Below, piece after piece: positions 42,561 to 55,624 of a stretch of 64,000 bases of DNA (positions are counted from its first letter, which is position 1; each line of letters starts with the position of its first letter). The notes below the pieces were generated by a model, which saw only the letters and a program-made list of their open reading frames with translations, was not told the DNA's origin and did not search any database. Position numbers and translations under genes: made by a program. This stretch comes from Paguma larvata (taxonomy: Eukaryota > Chordata > Mammalia > Carnivora > Viverridae), in contig CM057825.1 of assembly GCA_030068075.1 (NCBI GenBank), forward strand, positions 120,641,434 through 120,705,433, given 5' to 3'.

Positions 42561-42904
42561 TGCTAACAAAATAGATCTTAGAAGTAGGTGGAGTGGATGA
42601 CTATCTGTGTGGGTCTGGGTTACCTAAAGTCTTTTATTTTCACAAAGATCTTCCCATCTCTGTGGATAACTACCACGTGCATCCTAGTGGCTTCTTATGA
42701 GCAAAGATGTCTAAGATCTATTTACAGTGGAAATCTTCCCAAGGAAGTGCAGAACATGGAATGGCTATTATTTTTACATTGAGATGAGTTCCACTCTTTG
42801 ATAAATTCAGTAGTCGATAGCATAGAGAATAGTACACAGGATAGATAATTCTGATTGGGGCGAAAGGGAGAGGAGTAGGAGTGGCCCAGCCTTAGAAGAG
42901 CACT
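42561..42904. other. Unassigned sequence
   Basis: About 0.34 kb with nothing I can assign. Confidence 0.4.
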
Positions 42905-43115
42905 TGGTGTTTATGGAACATTTGCTGTGTGTCAGATATCCTATTGGGTACTTTATGCGTATATCTTACTTAATCATCACATCAACTTCGTAGAGTAGGT
43001 ACTTTGGCTATCTCCAGGGTACAGATAAAGAGACGGTGGCACAGAGAGTTTATGTGACTGGTTCTGAGTCACAGAGCGGTAAATGGCCATGTCTGGGCGA
43101 GACCCTATGTCGGGG
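42905..43115 (-). repeat. MIR SINE
   Basis: GGAACATTTGCTGTGTGTCA, CTTAATCATCACATCAACTT, AGAGTAGGTACTTTGGCTAT, GGTACAGATAAAGAGACGGT are reversed MIR in order. Confidence 0.85.
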
Positions 43116-44140
43116 TCCTTGAGGAAGCAGGGGACTGAAGTATGATTGTGGATATGCCAGAAAAGGGAAGGGATCTCGAGGAAGGACCAAGGTTTTCTGA
43201 AGAGGAATGGAGTCCGAGGCACCTCCACCCCAAGGCAAAATGAGAGGCTACTTATGGAAAAGATGGTACCTGGTTTTATTAGTAGGGGATGTCTGAGGGA
43301 CTTCCAGGAGAATGACTGATACTATGTCCAGGTTGAGTGGGAAAAGAGTGATCTGATTTATGAGTGATATCTACCTTGGGCTCAGGAAGGAGGGAGTGAA
43401 GACGCATGTGTTACTGATTTGTCTTCCTTGACTTAGGGCCTCGCATGGGGAAAAAGCATCTCCAGATCGTTCTTAAGGGATGACATAAGAACACCCTCCC
43501 AGCCTAACAGAAAAATGTGGACCACTCCATAGTTGTAAGTGAAGACATTTCTACTTCCTTCATGTAAATTTGTGCAAAGAAATCATATAAAAAATTACAT
43601 GAATTTAAATATGTATATTTTGGCCCTTTTCATGAGGATGGAGTAGACAAATAGAGGCGTATCTTCTTGGCACACGATGACTTCCTTTTGTGGTTGTGTT
43701 TGGATTTTGACCCCTGTTGAAAAGAGACTCATCTACGGACCTCATAGTGAGTGATGTCCCAAACGGGGCCAACTGTATCTTTCTTCCCCCAGGCCCAGTG
43801 ATGGGTCTGAGGAAAGAGCACGCGACGGGAACTGGCCATTCAGAGTCCTTCTCTGGGCTTTTCGAATTGGAGCGGGACAGACAAGACTCTTTCTTCTTTG
43901 ATAACTGAGCTCCTAAGAGCCAATCTCCTATGTGTGCAGTCGGTCAGAGGGAGGCCACCTTTCAGGGACACCCCGGTGTGAGACAAGAGTTGAGGAACAG
44001 AAAGTATGGTGATGATTTTAGAATCTCTGCTTTTTCTTTTCACCGATTCCATCTGCATTTGGTTCTGTGATCCAATACCCGTGTCTCCCACCTGTGCTTT
44101 CCCCCCAGCTTTAATGGACATCTACTAACCTATATGTATT
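43116..44140. other. Unassigned sequence
   Basis: About 1 kb without recognised repeats. No open frame longer than 93 codons and no domain. Confidence 0.4.
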
Positions 44141-44154
44141 TAAAGTGTACTATT

Positions 44155-44339
44155 TGGGATGCCTGGGTGACTCAGGGGGTTGAGCATCCAACTCTTGATT
44201 TTGGCTCAGGTCATGATCTCAAGGTTGTGAGATGGAGCTCCATGTTGGGCTCTGCACTGAGCATGGAGCCTGCTTGGAATTCTCTCTCCCTCTCCCTCCC
44301 TCCTTTCTCTCTCTTTCTCTCAAATAAACATTTAAAAAA
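44155..44339 (+). mobile_element. CAN SINE
   Basis: Forward copy, head GGATGCCTGGGTGACTCAGG, short tail AAATAAACATTTAAAAAA. The word TAAAGTGTACTATT flanks it at 44141-44154 and 44340-44353 without mismatch, even though the SINE body is fairly diverged. Confidence 0.93.
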
Positions 44340-44429
44340 TAAAGTGTACTATTCAATGAATGAATATATGATATATAATGACATCTATTTAAAATAAAAA
44401 CATTACTAAGGAAGTGTAGAACATGGCAT

Positions 44430-45060
44430 GACTCCTAATGTTAAAATTATATCTATATATATATCTGTCAAACCATCACCACAATCAAGGTAATGAATAT
44501 ATCCATGACTCTCCAAGGTTTCTTCAAGATTCTTTATAATCCTTCCCTCAATTCCCCACCCCAGGCAGCCATCAATTTGCTTGCCGTCACTGTAGATCTG
44601 TTCTTCTTTTCTAGAATTTTATGCAAAAGGAATCCTACAATAGGGGCTCTGTGTTTTTGGTCTGCCTTCTTTCACTTAGCATAGTTATTCTGAGATTCTT
44701 TCATGTTGCGTGGATCAGTAGTTCATTCTTGTTTTTTTCCCTTGCTGAGTAGGTATGGCATTGTTGATCCTTTGACCTACTGACGGACATTCATTTTTTT
44801 CCAGTTTTTGACCGTCATGCATGATCGTGCTATGAATATTGGGTGCAGGTCTTTGTACGCACACATGCTCTCATTTCTCTTGGGTGGATACATACGTCAA
44901 CATGGAAAGACGAGGGCGTTTGATAAGTGTGTGCTTAACTTTGAAAGAAACCGCCAAACCACTTTCCCGACATTTAGAAGGTTCTAGTTGCTCCCCATCC
45001 TCACCGACATTTGGTATAGTCAGTCTTCCTTCCTCTGCTTTTGGCTTAGGTTAGTTCCAG
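44430..45060 (-). mobile_element. Old L1 3' region
   Basis: CAAACCATCACCACAATCAA, GGTCTGCCTTCTTTCACTTA, GCATAGTTATTCTGAGATTC, ATTCATTTTTTTCCAGTTTT and CTCTTGGGTGGATACATACG run collinear with the reverse of an L1 ORF2 C-terminus and 3' UTR. Diverged, with no open frame. Confidence 0.8.
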
Positions 45061-45225
45061 TTGAGTTTATGTTACTTGCAACCAAAGAACCATGGGTAAT
45101 ATGGGGGGAGGAACTCTATTTGGGAGAACTTTATCTGTAGGACAAGTAATATTGGATATTGAAAAATACTTACCAAGAGCAAAGAACACCCAGTAGAATC
45201 TCTGTAAAAGCTTAAAACGTGTAGC

Positions 45226-45488
45226 ATGGGAGCCCACGTGACTCAGTCAGTTAAGGCGTCTGACTCTGGATTTCAGCTCAGGTCATGATCTCATGGTTCA
45301 TAGGATTGAGCCCTGTGTTAGGCTCTGTGCTGACAGCGTGGATCCTGCTTGGTATTCTCTCTCTCTCTCTCTCTCTCTTTCTCTTTCTCTCTCTTTCTCT
45401 CTCTCTCTATCTCTCTCTCTCCCTTCCTCCCTCCCCCCCTCCCCCACTCATGGTCTCTCTCAAAATAAATAAACATTTAAAAATAAAT
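45226..45488 (+). mobile_element. CAN SINE with (TC)n expansion
   Basis: Forward copy, head GGGAGCCCACGTGACTCAGT. The CT-rich middle has expanded to about 80 pyrimidines (45,356-45,440), followed by a CCCTCC-rich end and AAATAAATAAACATTTAAAA tail. Confidence 0.88.
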
Positions 45489-45924
45489 AGAATGTGCATA
45501 GTATGACTTACTTGCATGAGCTCAAGACTGGGCATGGCTGAATGACTGATTTGTCAGACCGGGAGAAATTCTAGTCAATATTTAGTAGTATTTATTGTCT
45601 AGTCACATGACTTAGCATTTCAGCCATCAAACGGAACTCTGAGACTGAAAAGGAGTATTGGTTGACATGGTTGATTTAAACGATACAATTTTAACAAATT
45701 CCAAAATGCATTAATAAGAATTTAATAATAGGCTCATAATTGTTGCCCACATGCCTATGATGGCTTGGGACGGAGTGAGGGGGAATGTTCTGAGAATGGC
45801 AGAACATCTGAGTCTGGTGTTGTCAAGAGACCAAAGTGGCAGCTTGCCAGCATTGGCCTCGGTCTTGCCTCTGGCTGGACACCAGATGAGGACAGAAGAG
45901 GAGAGTTAGGAACCGTGATGGTTT
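45489..45924. other. Unassigned sequence
   Basis: About 0.44 kb with nothing I can assign. Confidence 0.4.
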
Positions 45925-46110
45925 TGGCATCAGACAGGCTTCTTAGATCCTGATGCAGCCGCACGCCAGCTGGGTAACCTTGGGGCGGTTCTCGCACTCG
46001 CTCTTTGCCTTAGTTTCCTCATCTACGAAATGGAGCTATAGAAAGTATCTACCCTGTAGGGTTGTGTTATCCCATGTGAAGTTCTTATCGTGCTGACATT
46101 GACTCTATGC
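45925..46110 (+). repeat. MIR SINE
   Basis: CGCCAGCTGGGTAACCTTGG, CTTTGCCTTAGTTTCCTCAT, CTACGAAATGGAGCTATAGA, CTACCCTGTAGGGTTGTGT are in MIR order. Confidence 0.85.
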
Positions 46111-47794
46111 TTCGTAGATGCTGTTGTTACCCATATTGCTATGTTGATGACGGACAGCATTTTTTTTTTCTTCACCAAGAAGCCAAATCTATTCTGTCTA
46201 GATTTTCAGGGCACTCTGCTTTATAACAATGCTTTCCGTTCCTTCCATAATTGATCATCGTTCCTGCTCTCCACGGGAGACTCCGGGAACTCCGCAGGAT
46301 GAAGAACAGTAAGTGGTGAAGTCAGTGTTCCCACCAGAATGCTGAGACCCTAGCATGGATGCTCCGTCTATGAACTGAGGCCGTGGTCACGAGAAGAGGC
46401 CGTCAGCCCTAGGGTAGGAGATTGGTGCCACCCCAGGAAGAAGAAAGAATGTGGCTTTCTGCCCCAGTGCATTCTGGCCTCCCAAGAATGGAGCTCTGCG
46501 CTTAGTTGTGGAAGAGAAAGTACCCTCTTCTTTTTCTCTTCTGTGAAGCCAGCTCTGCATTTCCTTTATGCCTCCAGCCATTGTCTTCCCAGCATCCTCT
46601 CTGGGAAGCTGACCAGCCAGAAGGATTGAGGGCTTTTGGTGAAGGAACTCTTGGATGCTTCTCCTTTCTGTCTTGGAAGCCCATTTCCTGATGGGCATGG
46701 GTTCCCCTGCTTTGGGGAAAGAGAATGTTTCTTGGGAGACCGCCCCCCACTCTTGTCCCAATTGTGTAGGCATTAGAAAGTGAGCTGGGGACATGGGTTT
46801 CTCTCTGAGACTTCTGTTCCTGTGGTTTCCTGGGCATGGTTAGCCTTACTAATAAGGACTTTGAGATTCAGGGAAGACCACAGAGGCCAGGGAGTAGAAG
46901 ACATATTTAAGAAGCCCGCCTCCATCAACACGGGGATGAGATCTTTGGGAAAACGGGGGGACGGGGAAAGGATGAAGCCAATTGTCGAGAGGTGACAAAA
47001 CCCAAATAGAACAAGAAGAAAAATTGCGACCCTCTAAAAAGATTGGAAGTCAATGACACGTGTCAGGGACAAGACAGCCATGAAGGGTAAGGTTGACAAG
47101 AGAGACCAGGAGTGGGGAAGGCAGTGAGCGCTGTCGTGTGTTGGCTGGGGGAAGATGGATGACGGCCGGGAAGGTGGCCAAATGGGAAATATGATAAACT
47201 CTTAAATGCAAGCAAGAGAGATTCAAGTATTGAGACGCTCAGATAAGACAGACATGAGAAATAAAACCCATCTGAAAGCAAGGCTGATGGGCCGAACGGA
47301 ATGGACAGCCAGTGAGGGCATGGTGTGGGGAGATGAAGCATGAAGGTGACAAATCCAAAGAGAAAGAGATGGCCTCGGCCGCTAAGGCTGTCAAATGGCT
47401 TTGACAAGGGAGGCAAAGAGGGACAATGAGGGACTGAGGCTGACGGACAAATCCCTCAGCCCCGAGTCACATCGCGTTAGAGGGATTTGCTTTGTGGTCC
47501 GTGACCATGGCCTCTCTGGGAGACACAGGGGTTGGGGGTTGGGGGGAGACTTCAGACCTGACGATGATCATTCCTTTTCTGTTGGGGATTAACTCTGAGG
47601 TGGAAAACTCTAGAAAGCAGCTGTAGACTCTCAGATGTTCACACCATATTTCCAAACATACAGTCCCAAGAGGGAGTCCCAAAAGCTCTGTGCTCTAACA
47701 TTGAAGCCTCTGGCGTTGTTCCTCCACGGGCTGCCCCTTTGGTGTTAAGTCACGCTTCTTTGGTTTTGCCCCAAACCCGCACTGAATACAGCCT
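46111..47794. other. Unassigned sequence, purine-rich in part
   Basis: About 1.7 kb without recognised repeats. 46,860-47,450 is purine-rich on the + strand (GA-rich with many GACAAG and GAGAGA words) and leaves minus-strand frames open (117 codons at 47063-47416; 135 codons at 46387-46794). No domain is visible. Confidence 0.45.
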
Positions 47795-47960
47795 GGTGGG
47801 TCAGTGCACTGAGCACCCCTCAGCTGGTTTCAAGTCTGAGCTCCGCCCCTGAACTGGCCTCAACTTCCTCACTTGGGATGGAGGTGACCGATCAGAGGCT
47901 GGCTGCGGGAGCAAATGAGATGAGGGAGGTTTTCAGCGTGGTGGCAAGACCGCGCTAGAT
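47795..47960 (+). repeat. MIR SINE
   Basis: GGTTTCAAGTCTGAGCTCCG, CCTCAACTTCCTCACTTGGG, GGGAGCAAATGAGATGAGGG; decayed MIR. Confidence 0.6.
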
Positions 47961-48286
47961 GCTGGGATCTGAACTCCTCGTGACCCCTGGCCTTCGATCG
48001 GAGGTGGGCATGCTAGCGTGTGCCTCGTTAAAGTATGAGAAATGCAGCCCTGGAATCATCCTCAAGGCCTCAAGAGGGCCTGCAGGTGGGCGATCCTTAA
48101 CTCCCTTGGGGTCGCTGGACGCCGCGGAGATGCTTTTACCCTGCAGCCTAGGGTTTAGTGGTAGGAAGGACATTTCAGGGTCCAGTGATACAATAAGGCA
48201 TCGAGTGGTGAAATAGTATGGCAGGTCTGAGAACCTGGCTTTTGGCTTTGTTGCTAAAAGTGCTTTTCGCAGAAGTTTAGTAAGTA
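47961..48286. other. Unassigned sequence
   Basis: About 0.33 kb with nothing I can assign. Confidence 0.4.
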
Positions 48287-48299
48287 TAAAGATTTTTTG

Positions 48300-48484
48300 C
48301 CATGTTTTATTTATATTCGACAGAGCGCGAGTAGGGGAGGGGCAGAGAGAGAACGAGAGAGAATCCCAAGCAGGCTCTGTGCTGACAGCAGTGAGTCCCA
48401 TGCAGGGCTTGAACTCACGAACCGTGAGATCATGATCTGAGCTGAAGTCAGGCGCTCAACTGACTGAGCCACCGAGGCATCTCA
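48300..48484 (-). mobile_element. CAN SINE
   Basis: Reverse copy, diverged head ending GAGCCACCGAGGCATCTC. The flanks AGTAAGTATAAAG (48,282 onward) and AATAAGTATAAAG (48,492 onward) are a one-mismatch duplication. Confidence 0.9.
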
Positions 48485-48521
48485 AAAGGTTAATAAGTAT
48501 AAAGGAAAGAGAGGGTATCAT

Positions 48522-48735
48522 GTTTTTTTTTTTAAATTTTTTAATGTTTATTTATTTTTGAGAGAGAGAGAGAGAGACTGCAAGCAGGGAAGGAGCAGAG
48601 AGAAAGGTTGAGACCCAGAATCTGAAGAAGGCTCTAGGCTCTGAGCTGTCAGCACAGAGCCCAATCTCCCGAGCCACAAGATCATGACTTGAGCCGAAGT
48701 CGGACGCTTAATCCACTGAGCCACCCAGGTGCCCC
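48522..48735 (-). mobile_element. Felid CAN SINE
   Basis: Reverse copy, tail side AATTTTTTAATGTTTATTTA, head ending CACCCAGGTGCCCC, with a deletion in the middle (GAGCCCAATCTCCCGAGCCA). It lies only about 40 bp from the previous SINE. Confidence 0.9.
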
Positions 48736-49489
48736 AAGAAGGTGCCACGTTTAAATGAAATTTAGAAACTTTAGGCCTAACAAACAAACTGATTTCTTTT
48801 TCGAGGGACTTGTAAGAGTCTTACGTCTGCTTATAAGCACAGTCCAAGAGGAGACTCACATGGGACACGGCATCTTCCAAACTTACTTGAGCCTATAGGA
48901 ACTTTTTGGAAAAGGATCTTGCAAATCTCATATTGTATTCCTCCTCCCCTGGCACATAATAACAAGATGTAAATTGGAAAAAAGAAGAAGAAGAAAAAGA
49001 ACATTGTATGAAATGCTGACCTCCAGAGCTAAGAACATAATTAACATGACTGTGAGTGGATCATCTGCTTGCTAGAAAAGCAATGTTACAACAATAGAAA
49101 TCTAAGACAAAAAGGGTCGCCACCTTTGGATTGCATTAAGCATGTTAAGTCGCCTCTACCCAGTGAGGACGGGGAAGCAGCCCTGTATTCCACAGCATTG
49201 TGGGTGGGTGTTGGCGGGGCACAGAATGGAAGTCACCAGCAAGTCCTTCCTTGGCGTCTTTTTATAAACGTCTAATCCTCAGGGAGCTTAGGAGGCACAG
49301 GGCAGAAAGAAGGAGAGTCCTAAGTGTAGACGAAGTGTTTTAGCTATGAAGGAGAAAGTGAGGCTCCCCTACTCCATACTAGACAATTCCTTGGATGTCA
49401 GAAAAAAAGTCATCTCTCCTTGGAATGCTTGTGGGCACAGCAAGGCCATAGACCAGCACACATGGTTGGCATCTCAGTAGAGATGATGT
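48736..49489. other. Unassigned sequence
   Basis: About 0.75 kb without recognised repeats or coding signal. Confidence 0.4.
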
Positions 49490-50520
49490 ATTAGTTATCT
49501 AGTGCTGTGTAACAAACTACCCCAAACACAGTGGCTCAAAGCAGCAAACATTTAGCATCATGTTCAACTAGGAGAGGAAAGAGCTCATATCAGGGAAGAA
49601 GGGACAGCAGAGCAAAGGCACACAGATGGAGTAAGATACAAGGGTTATTGTGCTTTGGACTCAGTGGGTCCAGTATACATCTGTTTTAATGAATGAAAGA
49701 ATAAATGAACGATGAAAAGCTTACTGCATTCAGAATACAAATAAACAGTTTGGAAAATAATCTTTAAAAACCAGCAAAATATTTATGACATCACGGTTTC
49801 CATAGGTCAGGAATCCGGGTGTGCTTAGCGGGATCCTTTGGTTTTGGCTCTCTGACAAGGCTGCAGTCAAGGTGTCAGCAGGCACCGTGGTCATCTTGGA
49901 GCTCAAGGTGGGTGGGGAAGATCTACTTCTGATATCACTCATGCACTCAGGTGGTTGTTGGCAGTATTGAGTTCTTTGCATGCTCCTGGACCCAAGTCCT
50001 CAGTTCTTCCCATGGCTGTTGGCCAGGAAGCACCCTCAGTTCCTTTCTAGATGAGTTCTTCTATAGAGCAGCTTGCATCATGACAGTTGGCTTTATCGGA
50101 GTGCATGAGAAGAGCAAGAGAGAGAGTGCTGGCGAGAGAGAAGTCAGTCTTTTGTAACTGGACCTTGTAAGTGGCATCCTATCACCGTTGCCGTATTCTA
50201 TTTGCCAGAGCAGGTCACTAGATCTAGTCTACACTCAAATGAGCCTAGGAACGGTGACTGTCTAGCCTATGGACTAGTAAACTTTTTCTGCATAGGACCA
50301 AATAATGAATATTAATAGAAAAAATATATGATAATTAATATTAATATGTATTTTTGAATAATATTCTTATGATCAGTCTTATGAATCTTAAAGAAAACTC
50401 TATCTTATTTAATTAGCCGATTTGAAGAGAGCTAAGGGGATTACACAAGGGCATGAATACGAGGAAGTGGGGTCTAGCGGGTAGGGACCACTGCGGCCAT
50501 GTCAGAAGCTGTGCTCAGCA
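49490..50520 (+). repeat. Composite old interspersed repeat (LTR-like), interrupted
   Basis: TTAGTTATCTAGTGCTGTGT, AACAAACTACCCCAAACACA, GTGGCTCAAAGCAGCA open an old element. It resumes near 49,855 (AAGGCTGCAGTCAAGGTGTC), runs through CATCATGACAGTTGGCTTTA, GCATCCTATCACCGTTGCCG and ends near GGGGATTACACAAGGGCATG (50,437). Inserted DNA at about 49,556-49,790 and 50,270-50,430 splits it. I recognise the phrases as a common mammalian repeat but cannot give its exact family. Confidence 0.55.
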
Positions 50521-51184
50521 CAAAGAACTACAGTCATTCTTACAAGAGTTCTATATAAGCCTGACTTGGAGGAGCAGAGAAGTGAAGTTAACTGAGGGTA
50601 ACAACAATGGGTATCACTGATAGTCTGTGTGGACAGTTGACCCATCAAAAAGGAAGGGACCTACTCTTTGTCTTTACAGAGTCCTAGAGTTACGATCCGG
50701 GTACAAGAGAGTTATGGGGAAAATCCAAGAATGGCTGGGTTGAAGGGAAGGCATATTTATACTTTTAATAGATCATGATAAATTGTCACCCAAAAAGGAT
50801 GTACCGGTTTTCATACGCAGAACTCACAACCCTTTCTTGTTTTCTTTCTTTTCCCTGGAAATGTGTTATGTGGCTAACCGCCGAGTACAGAAGAGTGGAA
50901 GTGATCAGAGTAAAAGGTTCATGTTCAGTCCGAGTCAATGAAAGATGAATCATAGACATTACTGAACAGCAAAAGAATAGCTCTGAGATTAGATTTAGTG
51001 AAGTTCAAGGAGGGAGAAGGACTCCTCAAACAGTCAATGAAAGTCAGGCTGGGAAATGTTGGAGAGAAAGGAAGGAAATGGACTTAGAGGAAGGACTTTG
51101 AGTCCAATATGGAGAAAAATTCCAACTCTGAAACCCAAGTCCAACTAAACATTAGGTTAAACGGACTGTAGGGCCTTGCATTCA
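50521..51184. other. Unassigned sequence
   Basis: About 0.66 kb of AT-leaning DNA with no recognised repeat. Confidence 0.4.
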
Positions 51185-51990
51185 TTATTTGTCCATTCAT
51201 CCAATGACTATTTGATTCACTTGCTATATGATAGGCATGTTAGGCACTGAGGCTGTAACAATGGGCTAGACCAGGGGTCAGAAAACTATGGCCAGTAGGC
51301 CAAATATGTCTCACTAATATCGTAAATGGCTTTATTAGAACACAGCCACACTCCTTAATGTATTAATTGCGTGTAACCATTTTCACACTACGATAGCGGA
51401 GTTGAGTAATTATAACAAAGACTATCTGGCCTGAAAAGCCTAAAATACTTAGTATTTGGTCCCATACAGAAAAGTTTGCCAACTCCGAGGCTAGATAGCT
51501 GTGATTCCTACCCTCATGGGGCTTACCATCTAGCAGGAAAGATGGGCATTAATCAAATAATTTTGTAAATGGATAATTACCAGCGGTGAGTAGTGTCCTG
51601 GAAAAGTACATGATACTGTGATAGAACATGGCATGGGATCTTTGGAAAGGGTTGTCAGGAGATATTTCCTGAGGACAAGGATTTTTTTTTTTTTAAAGGA
51701 ACTTGATGGATAAGAAGGAGCCAGCCTGCAAATAACTGGGGAAGAGATTGCCAAAGAGAGGGAAGGGAATGGGTCAGGACTCTGTGCTGGGAAAAAACTC
51801 ATCCTTCCAAGGAACAGAGGAGGCCAGTGTGATTGGAACATGGGGAAGGAATTGAGACTCAGTAGATTGTCTGACCTAGGCCAAGGTCAGAGATCTGGAT
51901 TTTGTTTAAATATAATGTGGAGACACTGAGGGTTCTTAGGATCAGTTTCATGAGTCTCCTAGACCACAGTGTCTTATTCATTGAACTAGC
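51185..51990 (-). repeat. L2 LINE relic
   Basis: TTCATCCAATGACTATTTGA, GATAGGCATGTTAGGCACTG, then, after the hAT insertion, TCCTACCCTCATGGGGCTTA and CCATCTAGCAGGAAAGATGG match the reverse of L2. Confidence 0.75.
51272..51488 (+). mobile_element. hAT-type DNA transposon nested in L2
   Basis: Starts CAGGGGTCAGAAAACTATGG and ends GTTTGCCAACTCCGA, imperfect inverted termini. It is flanked by the 8-bp words GGCTAGAC (51264-51271) and GGCTAGAT (51489-51496). An 8-bp duplication is the hAT signature. Non-autonomous; no transposase frame. Confidence 0.85.
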
Positions 51991-54900
51991 CTGAAGAGAG
52001 TTGAGATGGCGAAATTTTTTGTACCCAGACCCTCTTTCTTCTCTATTGTTCTGTGTGGACAGAAACAGAATGGTTTATTCGCTGAGAGTGAAGCTTGTTA
52101 GCCTGGCCACAAAGGCAACCGGCCCACAGAAGCTGCCAGAGAAGTGAAACAGTGCAGCCTGGCTCTGGGGGCACTTTTGACCAGCATGCCTCCTAGTGGA
52201 GAAGTCACATAGCCTGTGGGAAAGATCTGATTCACAGGACAGTTCTATAAAATACTCATCCTAGCACATTTGCAGTGAGAAAGCAGTTGGTGATTTTTAA
52301 AACTACTGAGGCTGTGATTTTTAATCACGTATCAACGAACTAAGAGTCGCAGACAACTCATAATTTTCATGATAAACCCTGTTCCTCTAACTCTGAAATA
52401 ATCACTTCCATTGGGCAACCTCTCACAGGTGCTTAAGACGTCCCTCGTTTGGCCTTGCAGTTGTTGGTGACATTGTTCAGGCCTGAGAAGAAACAGTGAA
52501 ACAGAAAAAATCCCCAAGCCCCTCCTCGACATTGAACAAGGAATTAATTCACTTCTTCTGGAATTTACCTTATCTTAATGTCTTTTTAATCTTTTAGGAG
52601 AAGCATAATGATTTAGCCTTGAACTTGAAAACTCTACCCAATACCTTTCCTCAGTAGATAGCTGTGTAATTGAATAAGCTTTCAAGGTGTCTCCTAGTTT
52701 TATTTAAAAGCTGGTATTGCAACCACTTAAAATCTTGTTGCTTTTTTTTCATCCCCCCCTGCTGAACAATGAGAAAACCAAAAGGCAATCTTCTTAGGAC
52801 AAAGTGTTATTGGCGAATAACCCAATCACTGTTGATGTCTTCAGGGCGCGTAATTATAAAAATGAAACCAGGTATGCCCAGATGCAAACATTTCCATGCA
52901 TGCCCAGGTTATCATCTTTGACAACAAAATATATAATAATGTAAAGACAAATGTTGTGGAAAAATTCCTTAGTTCTTTTACAATCAAGAATGAGATAAAT
53001 TAACAGGTAATATAATTAACAACCTGTAAGACAATACCATTATCATCAGAGAAAGCAAAGGCATTTAAAAATGGCCAAACCATTAGTGGGTTTTACATTC
53101 ATCTGTGGGTTTCATTCATCCCTGGGAAGATGAAAAGGAAACCCGGGATTGCCACGATCTGGGAGCTCAGAGCTGGTGTTGGGGGAATATAAACAGAAAC
53201 TAGAGTTTGGAATCATCCCCTGTTGTGGAACTCCCAATGCTGATAGAAGTAAACCAGAGAGAAGTCCTCTTATTCCTTCCTCTTCTTGTATCTCCTATTA
53301 GCAGAACCCAAAAGGAAGCCAGCTGGCAAAGGAATCTGTGGGGTTTGGTTTGCAAAGTCCCACTTAGATCACGTACAGAGTCCAGAAGGGCCAATGTAAA
53401 GCTAAGAGGAAAGAAATACTTGGCATAATAACATTCTTTTGTGTGAATGAAACATCTTCGAATGGTAGGAGCCCCTTTGGGCTGGGCTAGCTTCTGTGTC
53501 CTCTTGACTTGATCCCGTTAAATGCCGATAGCTTCCTTTCTTTCTGGCACAAAATATTCCAGGCTCATCTTAAACATTTTATGCCCCAGACCTCAAGTCA
53601 GCTATTTCTGCAGAAAGCCTAGGTTCCCTTTAACAGGCAATGGTATTTAGAGACCAAAATCTGGGCATCACGGGTGTTTATCTAAAACCTTTATTTTGAG
53701 TAGCATTTGGCTCAATCCATATTGTATAAGATTTTAATCGTCCATCTCCTACCAGTTCAGAAGTTTTGATGGGGAGGTCTGTCCTTGTTTTTGCTCTCAG
53801 TCTCTTAGGGAAAGAAATGATTCTAGGCTATTTAAAGTTTACCTCATAGTTGTGATTGTTTTCACTGATTTCATGCTTAGTCATCGAGCTGCTGGTTTTT
53901 AAAATCTTAAGGCATATTCCAAGTCGAGCATATAATGTATAATTTACTCTTCTGTAAAAAAGTACCCAAAGACTGACCCTAAAATCAATCAATTGGACAC
54001 ATAAGTTGCAGTGTATATGTGTTATCAGGAGCCCCCTTTTGTGAGAAATGGATGTAAGTTTGGGAAATAAAACATTAAGCAAATTGGTGTCAGGAATCTT
54101 AATTGTGAAAGAGTTGTGGATTTTCTATATAATTAAATAGTGGAAAAACAGGTGCATACAGTGAAAATCTCATTTCAAGTCTAAATGTGCAGAGATACCC
54201 AGATTTCCATTGCTAAGTTCATCGAGACCTTTGGATCACCATCAGTCATGTCAGAACCCAATGACATGATTGTAATCTCTGGTAGACCCCGTTCGTTTTA
54301 ACACGTCTTTGGATTATACTCTAATAATGGAAAGAACTTAATTATCCAACTGCTTCCCTGCACATACAAGTTATATGCTTCATAATGTCAAATATGAAAA
54401 ACTCCACGAAAGCACTCCACCTGGGGAAATGGTATTTTGATCACTGTGCTCAGGTATGCCTATGACAGAACCTTTGGAGAGATCACACATTTGAAAATAT
54501 ACTTCCCAAATCTTTGAGTAAAATGCAGGTTTCAGGAAGATACATGATATTTATTTGTGGCTTTCAGAAGCCCTCCAACCTCATTAAGCACTCTATTTTG
54601 AGGCGTGTCAGAAGATAGGGCTTCTGAATACTACTCCTGCTATCGTCCTCATTTTAATGAGAGGAGAACACTTGTATGGAGTTGGATGGAAAAATGAGCT
54701 ATCATCTTTACTACTAAGGCTAATCTAATCCCAGAGTATGGGTAAAAGTAGACTGGAGAACACAGCTCAGATTGATGTCTTCTGTTACCTTCCCCAACAT
54801 AAGGTCTTGGACCAACATCCAGAGATAACATTGTGTTAGAAAACAGTTTCTGAATATTCTCACCCGTCAGCTCCTTGGATGATAATTGTCTGCTTTAGTA

Positions 54901-55624
54901 TATCAAGGTCTTCACAGAAGGGGGCCAGAGGGCACCAGGAGCCCTTTTTGGGGGTGCTGACTGTAAGGAAGCAGAAAGGAACCTGGCATTCTTACCTGAA
55001 AGGTCTACAAGGAAAGGAAGAGGGTGAAACCCTTTTACTTGCTCGTAAGGCAAACTGGGCCTGCCCTCCAGGAAAAGAAACCTTCAAGAGTCACCAATCA
55101 GATTTGTTACTCTCACCCTGAAGGGGGGAGCAAGGAGAAGATGGAGTCAGTGGCTGAAACTGTCTCGTTGGGCCCCTCCCCAAGAGGCATCTTGGGAGAC
55201 CCTCTTTCTTCTTTGGAACTCTTAGGACAGAGAAATAGGGAAGTTTCTCCTTTGAGAAGCAGGGATCATGAACTCCCATGCCTCCAGGGGCTGGGGAGTG
55301 TTATGGATAAATGAAGGAGGCCAGGTGGGAAATAAGAGACCCAGAGACACCGCCACCCAAAGCCCAATCATTCCTTTGGAGGTTCGGTGGATGCTGGATT
55401 ATAATATGGGTTCAGAGTTGCCAGCCCTTCTAATTTTTCAAGAGAAGCCAGGAATTCATTGTTTTTGCATAACATTTTTCAAGTTAGAAATCTTGGCAAG
55501 TAATGCCACTTAAAAGAAAATTACCATGCCGGCCAGACAGAACATACCTCTGTGCTAGACTCGGCCCACGGGTCACCAGTCTGTGGCTGGTTTGCAGCAT
55601 CATCAGCCGAGACAATGAAATACC

